NCBI GenBank assembly: GCA_019163375.1
Contig: JAFLKK010000004.1
Coordinates: 186,001 to 250,000 of the forward strand
DNA: 64,000 nucleotides
Source: Paludibacter sp.
Lineage (GTDB): Bacteria; Bacteroidota; Bacteroidia; Bacteroidales; Paludibacteraceae
Reading direction: 5' to 3'
In this document: positions 18,778-27,447 of the stretch, piece by piece
Layout of the letters: each line of letters begins with the position of its first letter
Position numbering within the stretch: the first letter of the stretch is position 1
Program-made: the position numbers and the translations under genes
Notes under the pieces: generated by a model
The model's database searches: none
What the model was told of the DNA's origin: nothing
What the model saw: only the letters and a program-made list of their open reading frames with translations

Positions 18778-20607
18778 TTGAGAACTCCGATTTTTAAACG
18801 CATTTTATCCACCAGGCACAGCTTGCTGTATGTATTTCTGTGCTTGTTTTTTGTAGTACTTCATGCTCAAATTCGGCCCCGCCAATTGCGTAAAGAAGTG
18901 TTGCAGAGCCAAATGCCGGTAAAAGCTGCTCAGAAAGGGAAAAAGGGCAAAGCCCGACCCGCTGCAAAACCCGCCCAGGATGCAAAGATGCTTGCGCCCA
19001 TTGCCAATCCGCTAAAAGATCGTAATGCCGATTTGGTTTATCTGGAAAACTCCGAGACCCTGTCGTACGATAAAATATTGCGTCCTGATGTGCAGATGCT
19101 AAATGGTTCGGTGAAATTTCGCCACGGCAATACAGTGATGTATTGCGATAGTGCTTATTTCTACGAAGGTGCCAACTCGCTCGATGCTTTTGGAAACGTG
19201 CGCATTGTGCAGGGCGATACCCTTTTTGTATATGGAGATATATTATATTACGACGGAAATATAAAGTTAGCACGTATGCGTCGTAATGTAAAGATGGTAA
19301 ACCGCAGAACCACACTCACCACCGACAGTTTAAACTACGACCGTGCCGCCAATCTGGCTTATTATTACACCGGCGGTAGAATAGTGGATGATGTAAATAC
19401 GCTTACTTCTATCTGGGGACAATATTCACCAAGCACAAACGAAGCATTGTTTAAAAACAAAGTAAACCTGGTGAACAAAAACTTCACGATGGAGTCCGAC
19501 ACGCTAAAATACAATACCAAAACAAGTGTTGCCAATATCGTGGGTCCTACGCATATTCTGTACAACAAGGAAACGGACATTTTTACCAACAGGGGTTGGT
19601 ACAATACCTCCACGGAGCGGATGATGCTGCTCGACCGATCGTTGGTGAAACAGAAAGATGGGAAATCGATGGTGGGCGATACCATTTTCTATGATAAAAA
19701 ACTAAAGTTTGCTGAAGGCTTCAAGTGGGTGGTGCTCAACGACACGGTACAAAAAGCCACCTTGGTGGGGAATTATGTAAACTATAACGAAATTCTGAAG
19801 AAAGGGATGGCTACAGATTCCGCCATGTTGGTGGACTGGTCGAGCAAGGACACCATGTATGTGCATGCCGATACGCTCTATACCTCCAAAGATTCAATTT
19901 ACGACGCTGCCCGGGGTATCAACAACGTTCGCATCTTTCGCTTCGATGTGCAGGGCTTGTGCGACTCGCTCACCTATTCGGCCCGCGACTCGGTGCTAAA
20001 CATGTACGGCGAGCCGGTGCTTTGGAAAGATAACAATCAGCTTTCGGGCGAATTTATACAGGCTTTCACCAAAAACCAAAAGGTGGTGAAGGTGGACATT
20101 AAAAAGTCGGCCATGGCCGTTCAGCAACAAGACTCCATTTATTTCAATCAGCTTTCGGGGAAAGAGATAATAGCGCACCTCGACAGCGGACAACTGAAAC
20201 GTGTGAACGTAAACGGAAATGCCGAAACAATTTATTACCCTGTTGATGACAAGGACTCCACCATCGTGGGAATAAATAAAACCCAGAGTAGTTTTGTGGT
20301 AATGTACCTGAAGGATAAAAAGGTGGATCGTATCGTGATGACCTCTGCTTCTAACGGCAATATGTACCCCTTGGGCCAACTCAGCGGTGCTGATCTATTG
20401 CTCAAAAACTACAAATGGCTCGACGAACAACGCCCCAAAAAGAAGGAAGATGTGCTGATCACATTCCCCAAAAAAGGTGCGCAAGCTGACGCCGGAAAAG
20501 ATGCGAAGAAGAAAACGAAAGAGCTGAAAGAGTCTACGGAAGAGAAAAAGGAGACTCCGCCTGCCACTGATACAAAAAAGAAGAACAAAAAGAAACCGAA
20601 GAAATAA
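18778..20607 (+). CDS. OstA/LptA-like exported protein
   Basis: Probable periplasmic protein with repeated OstA/LptA-type beta-strand modules, a family tied to lipopolysaccharide transport to the outer membrane. A long N-terminal segment with a hydrophobic stretch (about residues 14-31, LLYVFLCLFFVVLHAQ) is followed by a basic, alanine-rich linker, then many short repeats of the type DSAYFYEGANSLDAFGNV and GDILYYDG between about 80 and 530. The C-terminus is a Lys/Glu-rich tail. The start is unusual: the frame opens only after a stop at 18745-18747 and has no ATG ahead of the hydrophobic segment, so TTG 18778 is the best start. It follows three foldase genes. Confidence 0.82.
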   Translation: MRTPIFKRILSTRHSLLYVFLCLFFVVLHAQIRPRQLRKEVLQSQMPVKAAQKGKKGKARPAAKPAQDAKMLAPIANPLKDRNADLVYLENSETLSYDKILRPDVQMLNGSVKFRHGNTVMYCDSAYFYEGANSLDAFGNVRIVQGDTLFVYGDILYYDGNIKLARMRRNVKMVNRRTTLTTDSLNYDRAANLAYYYTGGRIVDDVNTLTSIWGQYSPSTNEALFKNKVNLVNKNFTMESDTLKYNTKTSVANIVGPTHILYNKETDIFTNRGWYNTSTERMMLLDRSLVKQKDGKSMVGDTIFYDKKLKFAEGFKWVVLNDTVQKATLVGNYVNYNEILKKGMATDSAMLVDWSSKDTMYVHADTLYTSKDSIYDAARGINNVRIFRFDVQGLCDSLTYSARDSVLNMYGEPVLWKDNNQLSGEFIQAFTKNQKVVKVDIKKSAMAVQQQDSIYFNQLSGKEIIAHLDSGQLKRVNVNGNAETIYYPVDDKDSTIVGINKTQSSFVVMYLKDKKVDRIVMTSASNGNMYPLGQLSGADLLLKNYKWLDEQRPKKKEDVLITFPKKGAQADAGKDAKKKTKELKESTEEKKETPPATDTKKKNKKKPKK

Positions 20608-20628
20608 TCGGGCAATGATAACTACAAG

Positions 20629-20661
20629 AAAGAGTGCACTGCAAAGTGGCACTCTTTTTTC
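20629..20661 (+). terminator. Terminator after the OstA-like gene
   Basis: AAGAGTGC-ACT pairs with AGTGGCACTCTT (one bulge), followed by a run of T. Confidence 0.85.
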
Positions 20662-20704
20662 TTTTTAAGGTGTATCATTGGGAGAAGTGGCTTTACTATG
20701 AATA

Positions 20705-21130
20705 TCAGATCGGGAAAAACCACCCTCCAATGCTACATGAAAGAAAGTAAGTGCGCCATAACTTAATTACACGACGATAAGACTTAATTTTTGTATATAA
20801 AAACAAGAATTCATATGCGTTCTGACAGTTGTCAAATGCGTTCTGACAAAGTTCAAGTGCTCTCTGACAACTTTCAAAGCCTTCTGACTCTAAAATTTTA
20901 TGAGTTTGCACTGTTTCCTTAACGTCCGGAAAGAAAGCTGCTGCTCTCTGACTAAAAGCATGTGCTCTCTGAAAGAAATCAACTGCTTTATGACTTGTAG
21001 CAACTACGTTCTGACTAAGTGCAACTGTGTCCTGACAAAGTGCAAATGCGTCCTGACAAAGTGTGGGTGTACTGTCCTCAGTTCTGCGTAAGTTAGCGGC
21101 ATTGAGTTCGGCGAAGCGTCTTCTTTGCAT
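20705..21130 (-). CDS. Possible heptapeptide-repeat ORF
   Basis: A 141-codon frame with ATG at 21130 and a possible AAGGA ribosome-binding site just upstream. Residues about 23-110 are consecutive 7-residue units of the type x-(L/F)-C/S-Q-(N/D/R)-A-(F/V), such as LCQDAFA, LCQDTVA and LCQNAFD. No membrane segment or signal peptide is evident; helix prediction by eye is plausible. The first 20 residues (MQRRRFAELNAANLRR) are encoded by a stretch that recurs, non-coding or broken, at about 38028-38068. It may be a real small protein or simply the stop-free frame of a 21-bp DNA repeat. Confidence 0.35.
   Translation of the reverse strand: MQRRRFAELNAANLRRTEDSTPTLCQDAFALCQDTVALSQNVVATSHKAVDFFQRAHAFSQRAAAFFPDVKETVQTHKILESEGFESCQRALELCQNAFDNCQNAYEFLFLYTKIKSYRRVIKLWRTYFLSCSIGGWFFPI
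20812..21073. repeat. Second rigid 21-bp repeat array, 12 lattice positions
   Basis: CTG of the TCTGAC core falls at 20822, 20843, 20864, 20948, 20969, 21011, 21032 and 21053; 20990 reads ATGAC. The positions 20885 (core shifted by one), 20906 and 20927 are degenerate, but the 21-base phase is kept over 231 bases. The sequence is unrelated to the array at 4280-4506, while the period is identical. Confidence 0.85.
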
Positions 21131-21184
21131 GCATAATTCCTTGTATTTGATTAAAATATAGTAATATCTCTCGAAACAAACAAC

Positions 21185-21192
21185 TATATTTG
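21185..21192 (+). promoter_or_regulatory. -7 box upstream of the small membrane protein
   Basis: TATATTTG; a leader of about 210 bases would precede the ATG at 21410. Confidence 0.4.
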
Positions 21193-21409
21193 CAACTTAT
21201 TTTAGTTGTGCAAACAGTCACGGTACGCTATGCCAACCATCGGGAGCAACATTATTTACGCTACGGAGAACAGGGATTTGAATTAAATCAACATTTTATT
21301 CAATATAAAATCTTTCATCCAAGTATAAATAATCTTTCGCCATCAAATTTTGTCAATCCAAGCCCTCGCCCTGCATTCAGGTTTATAGATAATTTTAAAA
21401 GATAAAAAT

Positions 21410-21874
21410 ATGAATAGTAAAACGGAAGTTATTCTAATGTGGTCTGTAGGAATAGGCCTTACAATCATTATCATTATTGGAGTTTTGATAGGTCAGAAGC
21501 AAGGTGATAAACGGGAGCTTGAAGTGTCAGCATTGTTGGAAAACAGTAGTTTTGCAATAGGTACGATAACAGGGAATACATATACTCGAGTTCAATCTAG
21601 TAATTTACTAATGTCTTTTTATTTTTCAATATGGGTTCACGGTGATATTATTCATGTATCTCAAGGTCTCACTGAAACAGAGGTACTGACACCTGTTATT
21701 GCAAAACATCATTTTAAAGCAAATAAGTTTTTTAAAGAAGGAGAGAAATACTTAGTGCTTGTTGATGATAAGAGTCCGGATAAATCAGTTATGTGTTTGG
21801 ATAAACCGATACTTGAGAGTCAGGATTTCGGAGAGTATGTAAAAGAGTTTCAGAAAATGAGAAGGAATAAATAA
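21410..21874 (+). CDS. Small single-pass membrane protein of unknown function
   Basis: 154 residues with one N-terminal membrane segment (about 8-29, containing IGLTIIIIIGVLIG), then a soluble domain of about 120 residues ending in a basic tail. No family is recognised. The soluble part has alternating beta-like stretches (ASFAIGTITGN-type, YLVLVDDKSP). The composition is more A/T-rich than the core genes. It lies between a heptad repeat array and a solitary REP element, an accessory context similar to the small candidate immunity proteins of the RHS region, but there is no toxin gene beside it. Confidence 0.6.
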   Translation: MNSKTEVILMWSVGIGLTIIIIIGVLIGQKQGDKRELEVSALLENSSFAIGTITGNTYTRVQSSNLLMSFYFSIWVHGDIIHVSQGLTETEVLTPVIAKHHFKANKFFKEGEKYLVLVDDKSPDKSVMCLDKPILESQDFGEYVKEFQKMRRNK

Positions 21875-21897
21875 CTCTTAGCGGCGATGCTTATTCC

Positions 21898-22010
21898 CTT
21901 GTCTTCGCGGATACATATCATTACTAACTTGCACAAGAGTGCGGGCTGGTCGGTGGGAACCAACGGTCAGCGTAGCTAATTGCAATCCCACCTCTTTGTA
22001 TTCTTCGGAC
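21898..22010 (+). repeat. Solitary REP-type element with an internal insertion
   Basis: It matches the left REP of the transposase unit at 32575-32665: the GTCTTCGCGGATA segment, the ATTACT-ACTTGCACAA block, then GTGCGGGCTGGTCGGTGGGA. The GGTGGGATTTGCAATCCCACC palindrome is split by about 21 inserted bases (21959-21979) before TTGCAATCCCACC resumes. Confidence 0.75.
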
Positions 22011-22090
22011 TTGCCTGCATCATTCAGCAAAGAACAAAACAGCTACATCCGAATAGATGAGGGTGACTAATAAGTTGAGCGCATGCTAGT

Positions 22091-22125
22091 AAAAAAAGAA
22101 CCTGCCAACAATGCGTTGACAGGTT
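22091..22125 (-). terminator. Terminator for the pirin-DoxX genes
   Basis: On the minus strand GAACCTGTCAA pairs with TTGGCAGGTTC, followed by seven T (22091-22097 complement). Confidence 0.85.
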
Positions 22126-22154
22126 CCCGGTTTTGTGCGTAAATAAGAAAAGTG

Positions 22155-22613
22155 TTATTTTATTTGTTTCGAAACCAGATTGTCGAAAGAAAATTTACCG
22201 CTACCTCCAATAACTGTTGCCAAGGCTAATCCAATTATCAGGATAAAATACTCCACACCTTCGCCTTTTTGCATGCCAAACCAGTTCATAAAGAAACCGT
22301 TTTGGAGGTGTCCGCCAAGTACCATAGCACCCGACATAGTGAGAAGAATAGAGGCAGCCATAAAGCGTGTTCCCAAGCCAATAATAACACCGATACTACC
22401 TACAAACTCGGCCAGAATTACCAATGTGCCAATAATAAACGGCATTCCCATCGACTGAAAAAATCCTACTGTGCCGGTAAATCCATATCCGCCAAACATG
22501 CCCAATGCTTTTTGCATACCATGAGGTAAAAGTACAAAACCTAGTGCAAGACGAACGATTAATAATGACCACGATTGTTGGTCGGTTGCTAAAAACTTTT
22601 TAATTGTATTCAT
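22155..22613 (-). CDS. DoxX-family membrane protein
   Basis: Four predicted membrane helices in 152 residues, typical of DoxX: LIVRLALGFVLLPHGMQKALG near the N-terminus, then GTLVILAEFVGSIGVIIGLG and two further helices. DoxX-type proteins are often linked to oxidative or thiol stress and reductase systems; the exact reaction here is unknown. It lies 144 bp downstream of a pirin gene on the same strand, and an AraC-type regulator precedes both, so the three may form one stress-responsive unit (inference). ATG start at 22613. Confidence 0.85.
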   Translation of the reverse strand: MNTIKKFLATDQQSWSLLIVRLALGFVLLPHGMQKALGMFGGYGFTGTVGFFQSMGMPFIIGTLVILAEFVGSIGVIIGLGTRFMAASILLTMSGAMVLGGHLQNGFFMNWFGMQKGEGVEYFILIIGLALATVIGGSGKFSFDNLVSKQIK

Positions 22614-22687
22614 ACTGTTTCTTTTTATAAAAGTCTGAGCAAAAACGCTGAGACTTTGGTTGAGTTATTTATTTTTATTTATTCTTT

Positions 22688-22756
22688 ACTGATAACTGTT
22701 TATGGAACTTGCGACATCCCGATTTATCGGGACTGATAACTGTTCACTGATAACTG
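22688..22756. repeat. Short repeats and a palindrome between DoxX and pirin
   Basis: ACTGATAACTG occurs at 22688, 22732 and 22746, with the palindrome CCCGATTTATCGGG (about 22718-22731) between copies. This is dispersed filler typical of the phylum. Confidence 0.6.
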
Positions 22757-22757
22757 A

Positions 22758-23468
22758 TTAGTGCATTGCTACTTCCATAATCAGCAATTGCGCTTCGCTG
22801 TTGGCGGTTATTTCAATTTCGGAAGTTTCGCTTACTCCAAATCCATCTCTTTTACTTAGTTTCTGCCCCGCCACGGTAACTTCGCCTTCCAGCACAAAGA
22901 AATACACTCCTGTGTCTTCACCTTTCAGTTTGTAGCTCCCTGTCCATCCTTCGGATAATTCTCCCAGGTGGAACCAGGCTTGTTGGTGAATCCACACGCC
23001 CTGATCGTCGGGGCTGGGTGAAAGAATCTGATAGAGTTCATCTTCTTTTGCTATATCGGTAATGGATATCTGATCGTAACGAGGCGTCACATTTCTTTTG
23101 TTGGGGATAACCCAAATCTGAAGAAACTGTGTTTCCATGTCGGTGTTGCGGTTGTATTCGCTGTGGAAAATTCCTGTTCCGGCACTCATTACCTGAATCT
23201 CCCCTTTACGGATAACAGCCACATTGCCCATGCTGTCTTTGTGTTCCAAATCGCCAAAAAGAGGGATAGACACAATTTCCATATTGTCGTGCGGATGTTG
23301 GCCAAAACCTTTACCTGCAGCCACACGGTCGTCGTTCAATACACGTAGTGCACCGAAATGAACCCGTTGAGGATCGTAATAATCGGCAAAACTAAAGGTG
23401 TGATGAGAATCTAACCAACCATGGTTGGCATGTCCTCTTGTTTCTGCTTTGTGAAGTATTGTTTTCAT
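22758..23468 (-). CDS. Pirin-family bicupin protein
   Basis: Metal-binding bicupin of the pirin/YhhW family; some members act as quercetin 2,3-dioxygenases, others as regulators. The N-terminal cupin has the expected metal ligands His58 and His60 (in GQHPHDNME), His102 and Glu104 (in GIFHSEYN). The first residues (RGHANHGWLDSHHTFSFADYYD) are a strong pirin signature. 236 residues is the normal length for YhhW-like proteins. Cytosolic. It is probably cotranscribed with the DoxX gene and has a -7 box about 90 bp upstream. The AraC regulator gene directly upstream may control it. Confidence 0.9.
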   Translation of the reverse strand: MKTILHKAETRGHANHGWLDSHHTFSFADYYDPQRVHFGALRVLNDDRVAAGKGFGQHPHDNMEIVSIPLFGDLEHKDSMGNVAVIRKGEIQVMSAGTGIFHSEYNRNTDMETQFLQIWVIPNKRNVTPRYDQISITDIAKEDELYQILSPSPDDQGVWIHQQAWFHLGELSEGWTGSYKLKGEDTGVYFFVLEGEVTVAGQKLSKRDGFGVSETSEIEITANSEAQLLIMEVAMH

Positions 23469-23557
23469 TTTTTGTCGTTTTAAGACCCCTAACCCCTAAA
23501 GGGGAAAACTGTGTTCTCACCCTGCTAACAGGTTCGGGATTCGTTTATTTGATACGA

Positions 23558-23565
23558 CAAAGGTA
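23558..23565 (-). promoter_or_regulatory. -7 box for the pirin-DoxX unit
   Basis: TACCTTTG on the minus strand, about 90 bp before the pirin ATG. Confidence 0.5.
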
Positions 23566-23617
23566 CGGCAGCAAAGTGCGCGGGGAAGTAATGAAATCGG
23601 GTGTATGATTGCAAAAA

Positions 23618-24508
23618 TCAGGTATGGCGTGCTAAAACACGAAATTCGGAGGGTGTTTGACCGGTAAACTTCTTGAAAAAGTTGTTGAAATGAGCAGACT
23701 CATCGAAGCCAAGGGCGTACGATAGTTCCTTGTTGCTGATATTGCTAAAGAGCAATGACCGCTTTGCTTCGATAATCAACTTGCTCTGAATATGATCTTT
23801 GGCCGACTTTCCGGTAAGGTTCTTTACCGTCTTGTTGAGATAATCGCTCGTAACGGCCAGCTCATCGGCGTAATCGGCTACCATGTGCGCATTGGCATAG
23901 CGTTTATTGAGCTGCTGTTTAAAGGTACGGAGAATGTGATTTCCCGTTTCGACCAACTGCGGATTATCATTTTTGTGCAGCGAACAATGATTGTTGCTTT
24001 GGATCAGAAAAATTTTAACCAACGAACCTACCGCTTCCAGGGTATAGTTTTGAAGCGATTGTGCAAAATGCGCCATCTGTTCTACCAGACTTATGTAAAC
24101 GGGCATATTACTCTCGGAGATAGGCAGCGGCGGTGATTGTCCGTAATCGTTGAAGAGGAAAATATCGCTGATCATCTTGTCGGGGATGGAATTGCTAACT
24201 AAAAATTCCTCGGTAAAGGTAATCACCCATCCTTTTGGCTCCGCGCTGAACGAAATCTGGTGCATCTGCCCCGGCTGAATAAAATAGATGGTGGCATCTT
24301 CCATCGCGTATTCCATAAAATCTACTACGTGCATACCTTCACCTTTTTCGATAAAGATAATGGTATAGTAGTCGTGCCGATGCGGACTATCGGGTTTGCC
24401 TTCCGATTTGCGGTAGACATCTTCCAGTCGCTTCAGCTCAAAGCTGGAGTTGGTGCTTGAGTGCTCGGCGAAGGAGTAGGTCTTTATATCTTTATGGATT
24501 AGATTCAT
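23618..24508 (-). CDS. AraC-family transcriptional regulator
   Basis: DNA-binding regulator of 296 residues. The N-terminal half is a cupin-like sensing domain (HRHDYYTIIFIEKGEG and the MHQISFSA segment); the C-terminal about 100 residues hold the two AraC helix-turn-helix motifs (YADELAVTSDYLNKTVKNLTG and FDESAHFNNFFKKFTGQTPSEFR). The ligand is unknown. Its gene is 149 bp upstream of the pirin gene on the same strand, so it may regulate the pirin-DoxX pair or itself. A TAATTTTG box (24514-24521) lies only 5 bp before the ATG, which would give an almost leaderless transcript. Confidence 0.9.
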   Translation of the reverse strand: MNLIHKDIKTYSFAEHSSTNSSFELKRLEDVYRKSEGKPDSPHRHDYYTIIFIEKGEGMHVVDFMEYAMEDATIYFIQPGQMHQISFSAEPKGWVITFTEEFLVSNSIPDKMISDIFLFNDYGQSPPLPISESNMPVYISLVEQMAHFAQSLQNYTLEAVGSLVKIFLIQSNNHCSLHKNDNPQLVETGNHILRTFKQQLNKRYANAHMVADYADELAVTSDYLNKTVKNLTGKSAKDHIQSKLIIEAKRSLLFSNISNKELSYALGFDESAHFNNFFKKFTGQTPSEFRVLARHT

Positions 24509-24640
24509 GATGACAAAATTACTTGATGAATTGACGCTGTTTCATTTATACCGGCACATTGCACTAACAAAAAAAGAACAGGAATATAAAAATGGAGAGC
24601 ACGCAAGGTCCCTCCATTTCTATAAGTAGTGATAAACCGA

Positions 24641-27004
24641 TTATTTCTTTAGCAATCTCACTTCGTAGATTCCTCCGGCAACTGATCCTTTTTCGGCACT
24701 AAATTTCACGATCAAAACTCCATTACTTTGTTTTACCACTGTTTCGGGTATGGCGTAATCTACCGAATAAAAGTCCGTACCTTCGCTTCCGCTCAATGTA
24801 ACATCTGCAATTGGTTGATTGTTTACCTGAATATTGAATTTACGTCCTTTGTCTTTGCTGCAATACGTAACCCGCAAACTTGCTGCCATTTTATTGGTAT
24901 CCTTCATTTTATAGCTAAACCAACCGGTGGCATCACGCCAGTGTTTATCCATGTTCACACCCGTGTTTGAATTTTCGCTATCGATAAAATGATCCGATTC
25001 CGGTTGTTGTTCTCCGGGCGTAATCATATCGAGTGTGGCTGCAGCCAGTTGTTGACGACTTGCTTCATCTGAGGCTGATTTCTTCTGCATCTCACTTATT
25101 TTTTCAGGAGTTTCTATCGGCCAATAAATAACGTAACGCGAATCATGTAGCCTGAAGAATGGAATTAATTCCAGCTTTTTATACTTGTCCTGATAGATTA
25201 AGTCGCCGGCAGTAAATGTCATTGCTTTGCCCGATACAGCTTTAATATGGGCAGCCACCTCTTTTTTGTCGGCTACAAACATCGGCATTTCGTTTATTGG
25301 AAACTGAGGACCGGCAGCCACGTGTCCACCACGACTTTCGTCGGCAAACAATCCTTTCATTTCGGCAGTATCCGTTTTTGCAGCCAATACTATAGGTCCG
25401 TGAAGTACTGCTACATAATTCGATTTGTCGGGAAGTTCCTCCACCGTTGTTCGCATAGGTAATTGTACAACTACCTTATCGCCATCTTTCCATTTGCGAT
25501 TAATGGCAATGTATGAGCCCGGCAAAGCAGTAACTGCCACCGCTTTGTTGTTGATGGTTACTTTCAGCTCATTTGCGGCCACCCAGGCAGGATAACGCAC
25601 ATTAAGTGTGAATGTAGATGCTTTTGGGGTGCTTACCCGGAGTGTTACGTTCTCTTCGTCGGGGAAAAGGGTGGTTTGTGTAATCACCACGTTTTGAGCT
25701 TTCCAGTTCAGGCGTGAAGGAATAAACAGGTTGACAAATAAGTTCGACTTATTGTAAGTGTAAATCAACTCATTGTATTTTCCGTGGTTCTCCATGCCTG
25801 AGCCTACACAGCACCAGAAACCGGTTTGCGGTTGCGAGTACACCCGGTAATGGCCGGGACGCATAGGTGTGAAATAAACAAATCCGCCTTTATCAGGATG
25901 TTGAGTGGAAAGGATATGGTTGTACAAGCCACGCTCATAGTACTCGATATATTTTTCATTGCCATCGAATTGAAAAAGCATTTTCGATAGTTTCAGCATA
26001 TTATATGTGTTGCAGGTTTCGGGTCCCTGTTCGCCGGTTATCATCGATGAGAAATCATTGATGGGGTGAAAATGTTCACGAACACTGTTTCCTCCAATGG
26101 CGCAACTTCTGAAATTGACAACATTATCCCAGAAAAAACTTGCTGCCCGACCATAAGCACTATCATTGTTCAGCTGAGCGATACGTTCAAAACCAATTAC
26201 TTTTGGAATTTGCGTGTTGGCGTGCATTCCGTTCAGTTTATCCACCTGATGTTCCAATGGTTCGAGGATGGCTTGATGCGAAAAACGATATGCAAGTTGC
26301 ATGTACTTTTTATCACCCGTAATAGCGGCTACATCGGCAAATGATTCGTTGAGGCCACCGTGTTCCGATCTCAACATGTTCTGAACCTGTTTGTCATCGA
26401 GGTTCTTGGTGAGGTTCAGCATCCAGTCCGAAAATTTCACAAGCATCTTTTTTGCTTTTTCGCTTTTCGCATAAACGAATGCATCGTGCAGCCCCGAATA
26501 GGTTTTGTGGATATTATAAAGAGGCACCCAGGTTTTGTTGAGGTCAAAACCTCCGGCAGCAATTTTCCCTGCCGCAACATCCGCCCAAAGTTTTTTACTT
26601 CCGGGAACTCCACCAATATAACCATCGCCATTGGCATTCTGACATTTTTCCCATGTATCGAGCATGTAGTTCAATTTCTCGAGTATCTTCCGATCTCCGG
26701 TAGAAGCGTACATCAACGACAAAGCCGAAACATAGTGTCCACCGATATGTCCATCAAGTCCGGTATTTTCCCAGTTGGGATAATTCTCGGCCTTGGGTGT
26801 AAGTCCCGCTTCGCGCAAAAACGGAGCTAGCAAACGATCGGGATCTAATGCCAGAATATATTTCATATCAACGGTTTGTGCATCCTTAAAGATGCCGGGC
26901 AGTAATTGGACATCCTGCGATGGGAACGTTGAATACTTCGCTTTTTGTTGCGCATTCAGGCACAATGTAATGAGCACTATTGGAAGAATAATCAGTTTCT
27001 TCAT
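24641..27004 (-). CDS. Exported GH127 (DUF1680) beta-L-arabinofuranosidase-like enzyme
   Basis: Probably removes beta-L-arabinofuranosyl residues from plant glycans or glycoproteins, though GH127 also has other specificities. The signal peptide covers about residues 1-18 (ends CLNAQ). The (alpha/alpha)6 barrel carries GLDGHIGGHYVSALSLMYA and the cysteine/glutamate metal site of the family: Glu329 and Cys331 (in GPETCNTYN) and Cys398-Cys399 (in FWCCVGSG), with the same 2-residue and adjacent spacing as the characterised bifidobacterial enzyme. A C-terminal beta domain extends it to 787 residues. It is divergent from a large membrane regulator and probably controlled by it (inference). Confidence 0.9.
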   Translation of the reverse strand: MKKLIILPIVLITLCLNAQQKAKYSTFPSQDVQLLPGIFKDAQTVDMKYILALDPDRLLAPFLREAGLTPKAENYPNWENTGLDGHIGGHYVSALSLMYASTGDRKILEKLNYMLDTWEKCQNANGDGYIGGVPGSKKLWADVAAGKIAAGGFDLNKTWVPLYNIHKTYSGLHDAFVYAKSEKAKKMLVKFSDWMLNLTKNLDDKQVQNMLRSEHGGLNESFADVAAITGDKKYMQLAYRFSHQAILEPLEHQVDKLNGMHANTQIPKVIGFERIAQLNNDSAYGRAASFFWDNVVNFRSCAIGGNSVREHFHPINDFSSMITGEQGPETCNTYNMLKLSKMLFQFDGNEKYIEYYERGLYNHILSTQHPDKGGFVYFTPMRPGHYRVYSQPQTGFWCCVGSGMENHGKYNELIYTYNKSNLFVNLFIPSRLNWKAQNVVITQTTLFPDEENVTLRVSTPKASTFTLNVRYPAWVAANELKVTINNKAVAVTALPGSYIAINRKWKDGDKVVVQLPMRTTVEELPDKSNYVAVLHGPIVLAAKTDTAEMKGLFADESRGGHVAAGPQFPINEMPMFVADKKEVAAHIKAVSGKAMTFTAGDLIYQDKYKKLELIPFFRLHDSRYVIYWPIETPEKISEMQKKSASDEASRQQLAAATLDMITPGEQQPESDHFIDSENSNTGVNMDKHWRDATGWFSYKMKDTNKMAASLRVTYCSKDKGRKFNIQVNNQPIADVTLSGSEGTDFYSVDYAIPETVVKQSNGVLIVKFSAEKGSVAGGIYEVRLLKK

Positions 27005-27447
27005 TGATGGAGATTGTAAGGGTTAATATTGGTGTAATAGTTGAGTTAAATGCCGGTGTATCTTTAAACCCTCAAAGATAGGAAAAATTGCAATAATAAA
27101 AAAGGAAATGAAGTGCAAAACGGTGAACGACAATGAAAAAACCAGCTATCTTTTAGGCTGTAGAACAAAATAATCGCTGGAATGGTATATCCCCTTTATG
27201 CTAATATGAAGGAGTAGAAATGTAATATTATATTCTTACCATTAGTTCTGGCCGGCGGAGCTACGAGAAGGAGATGGTAAGGCTGCATTTTACGGACAAA
27301 AGCAGGTGCCCATTTTTCGTTACTATCGCAAATGATTGGTTGCCTCTTAAATAACTTATGCAGATAAAAGCCAAAACACTTTGCAATATCATATAACTTT
27401 ACGTAATTTGCATAATATAATATCACACCTCCTAAGCATATCGAAAA
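27005..27447. other. Divergent promoter region between GH127 and the regulator
   Basis: A TATCTTTG -7 box for the GH127 gene (minus, 27073-27080) is the only clear element in 443 bp; no convincing box was found for the regulator gene. Confidence 0.5.
27073..27080 (-). promoter_or_regulatory. -7 box for the GH127 gene
   Basis: TATCTTTG on the minus strand, 68 bp before the ATG. Confidence 0.55.

Noticed and set aside
21190-21405. 71-codon frame starting with TTG before the small membrane protein
   Set aside because: The TTG lies inside the -7 box TATATTTG, there is no ATG in frame, and no domain is seen. It is probably leader sequence or a remnant.
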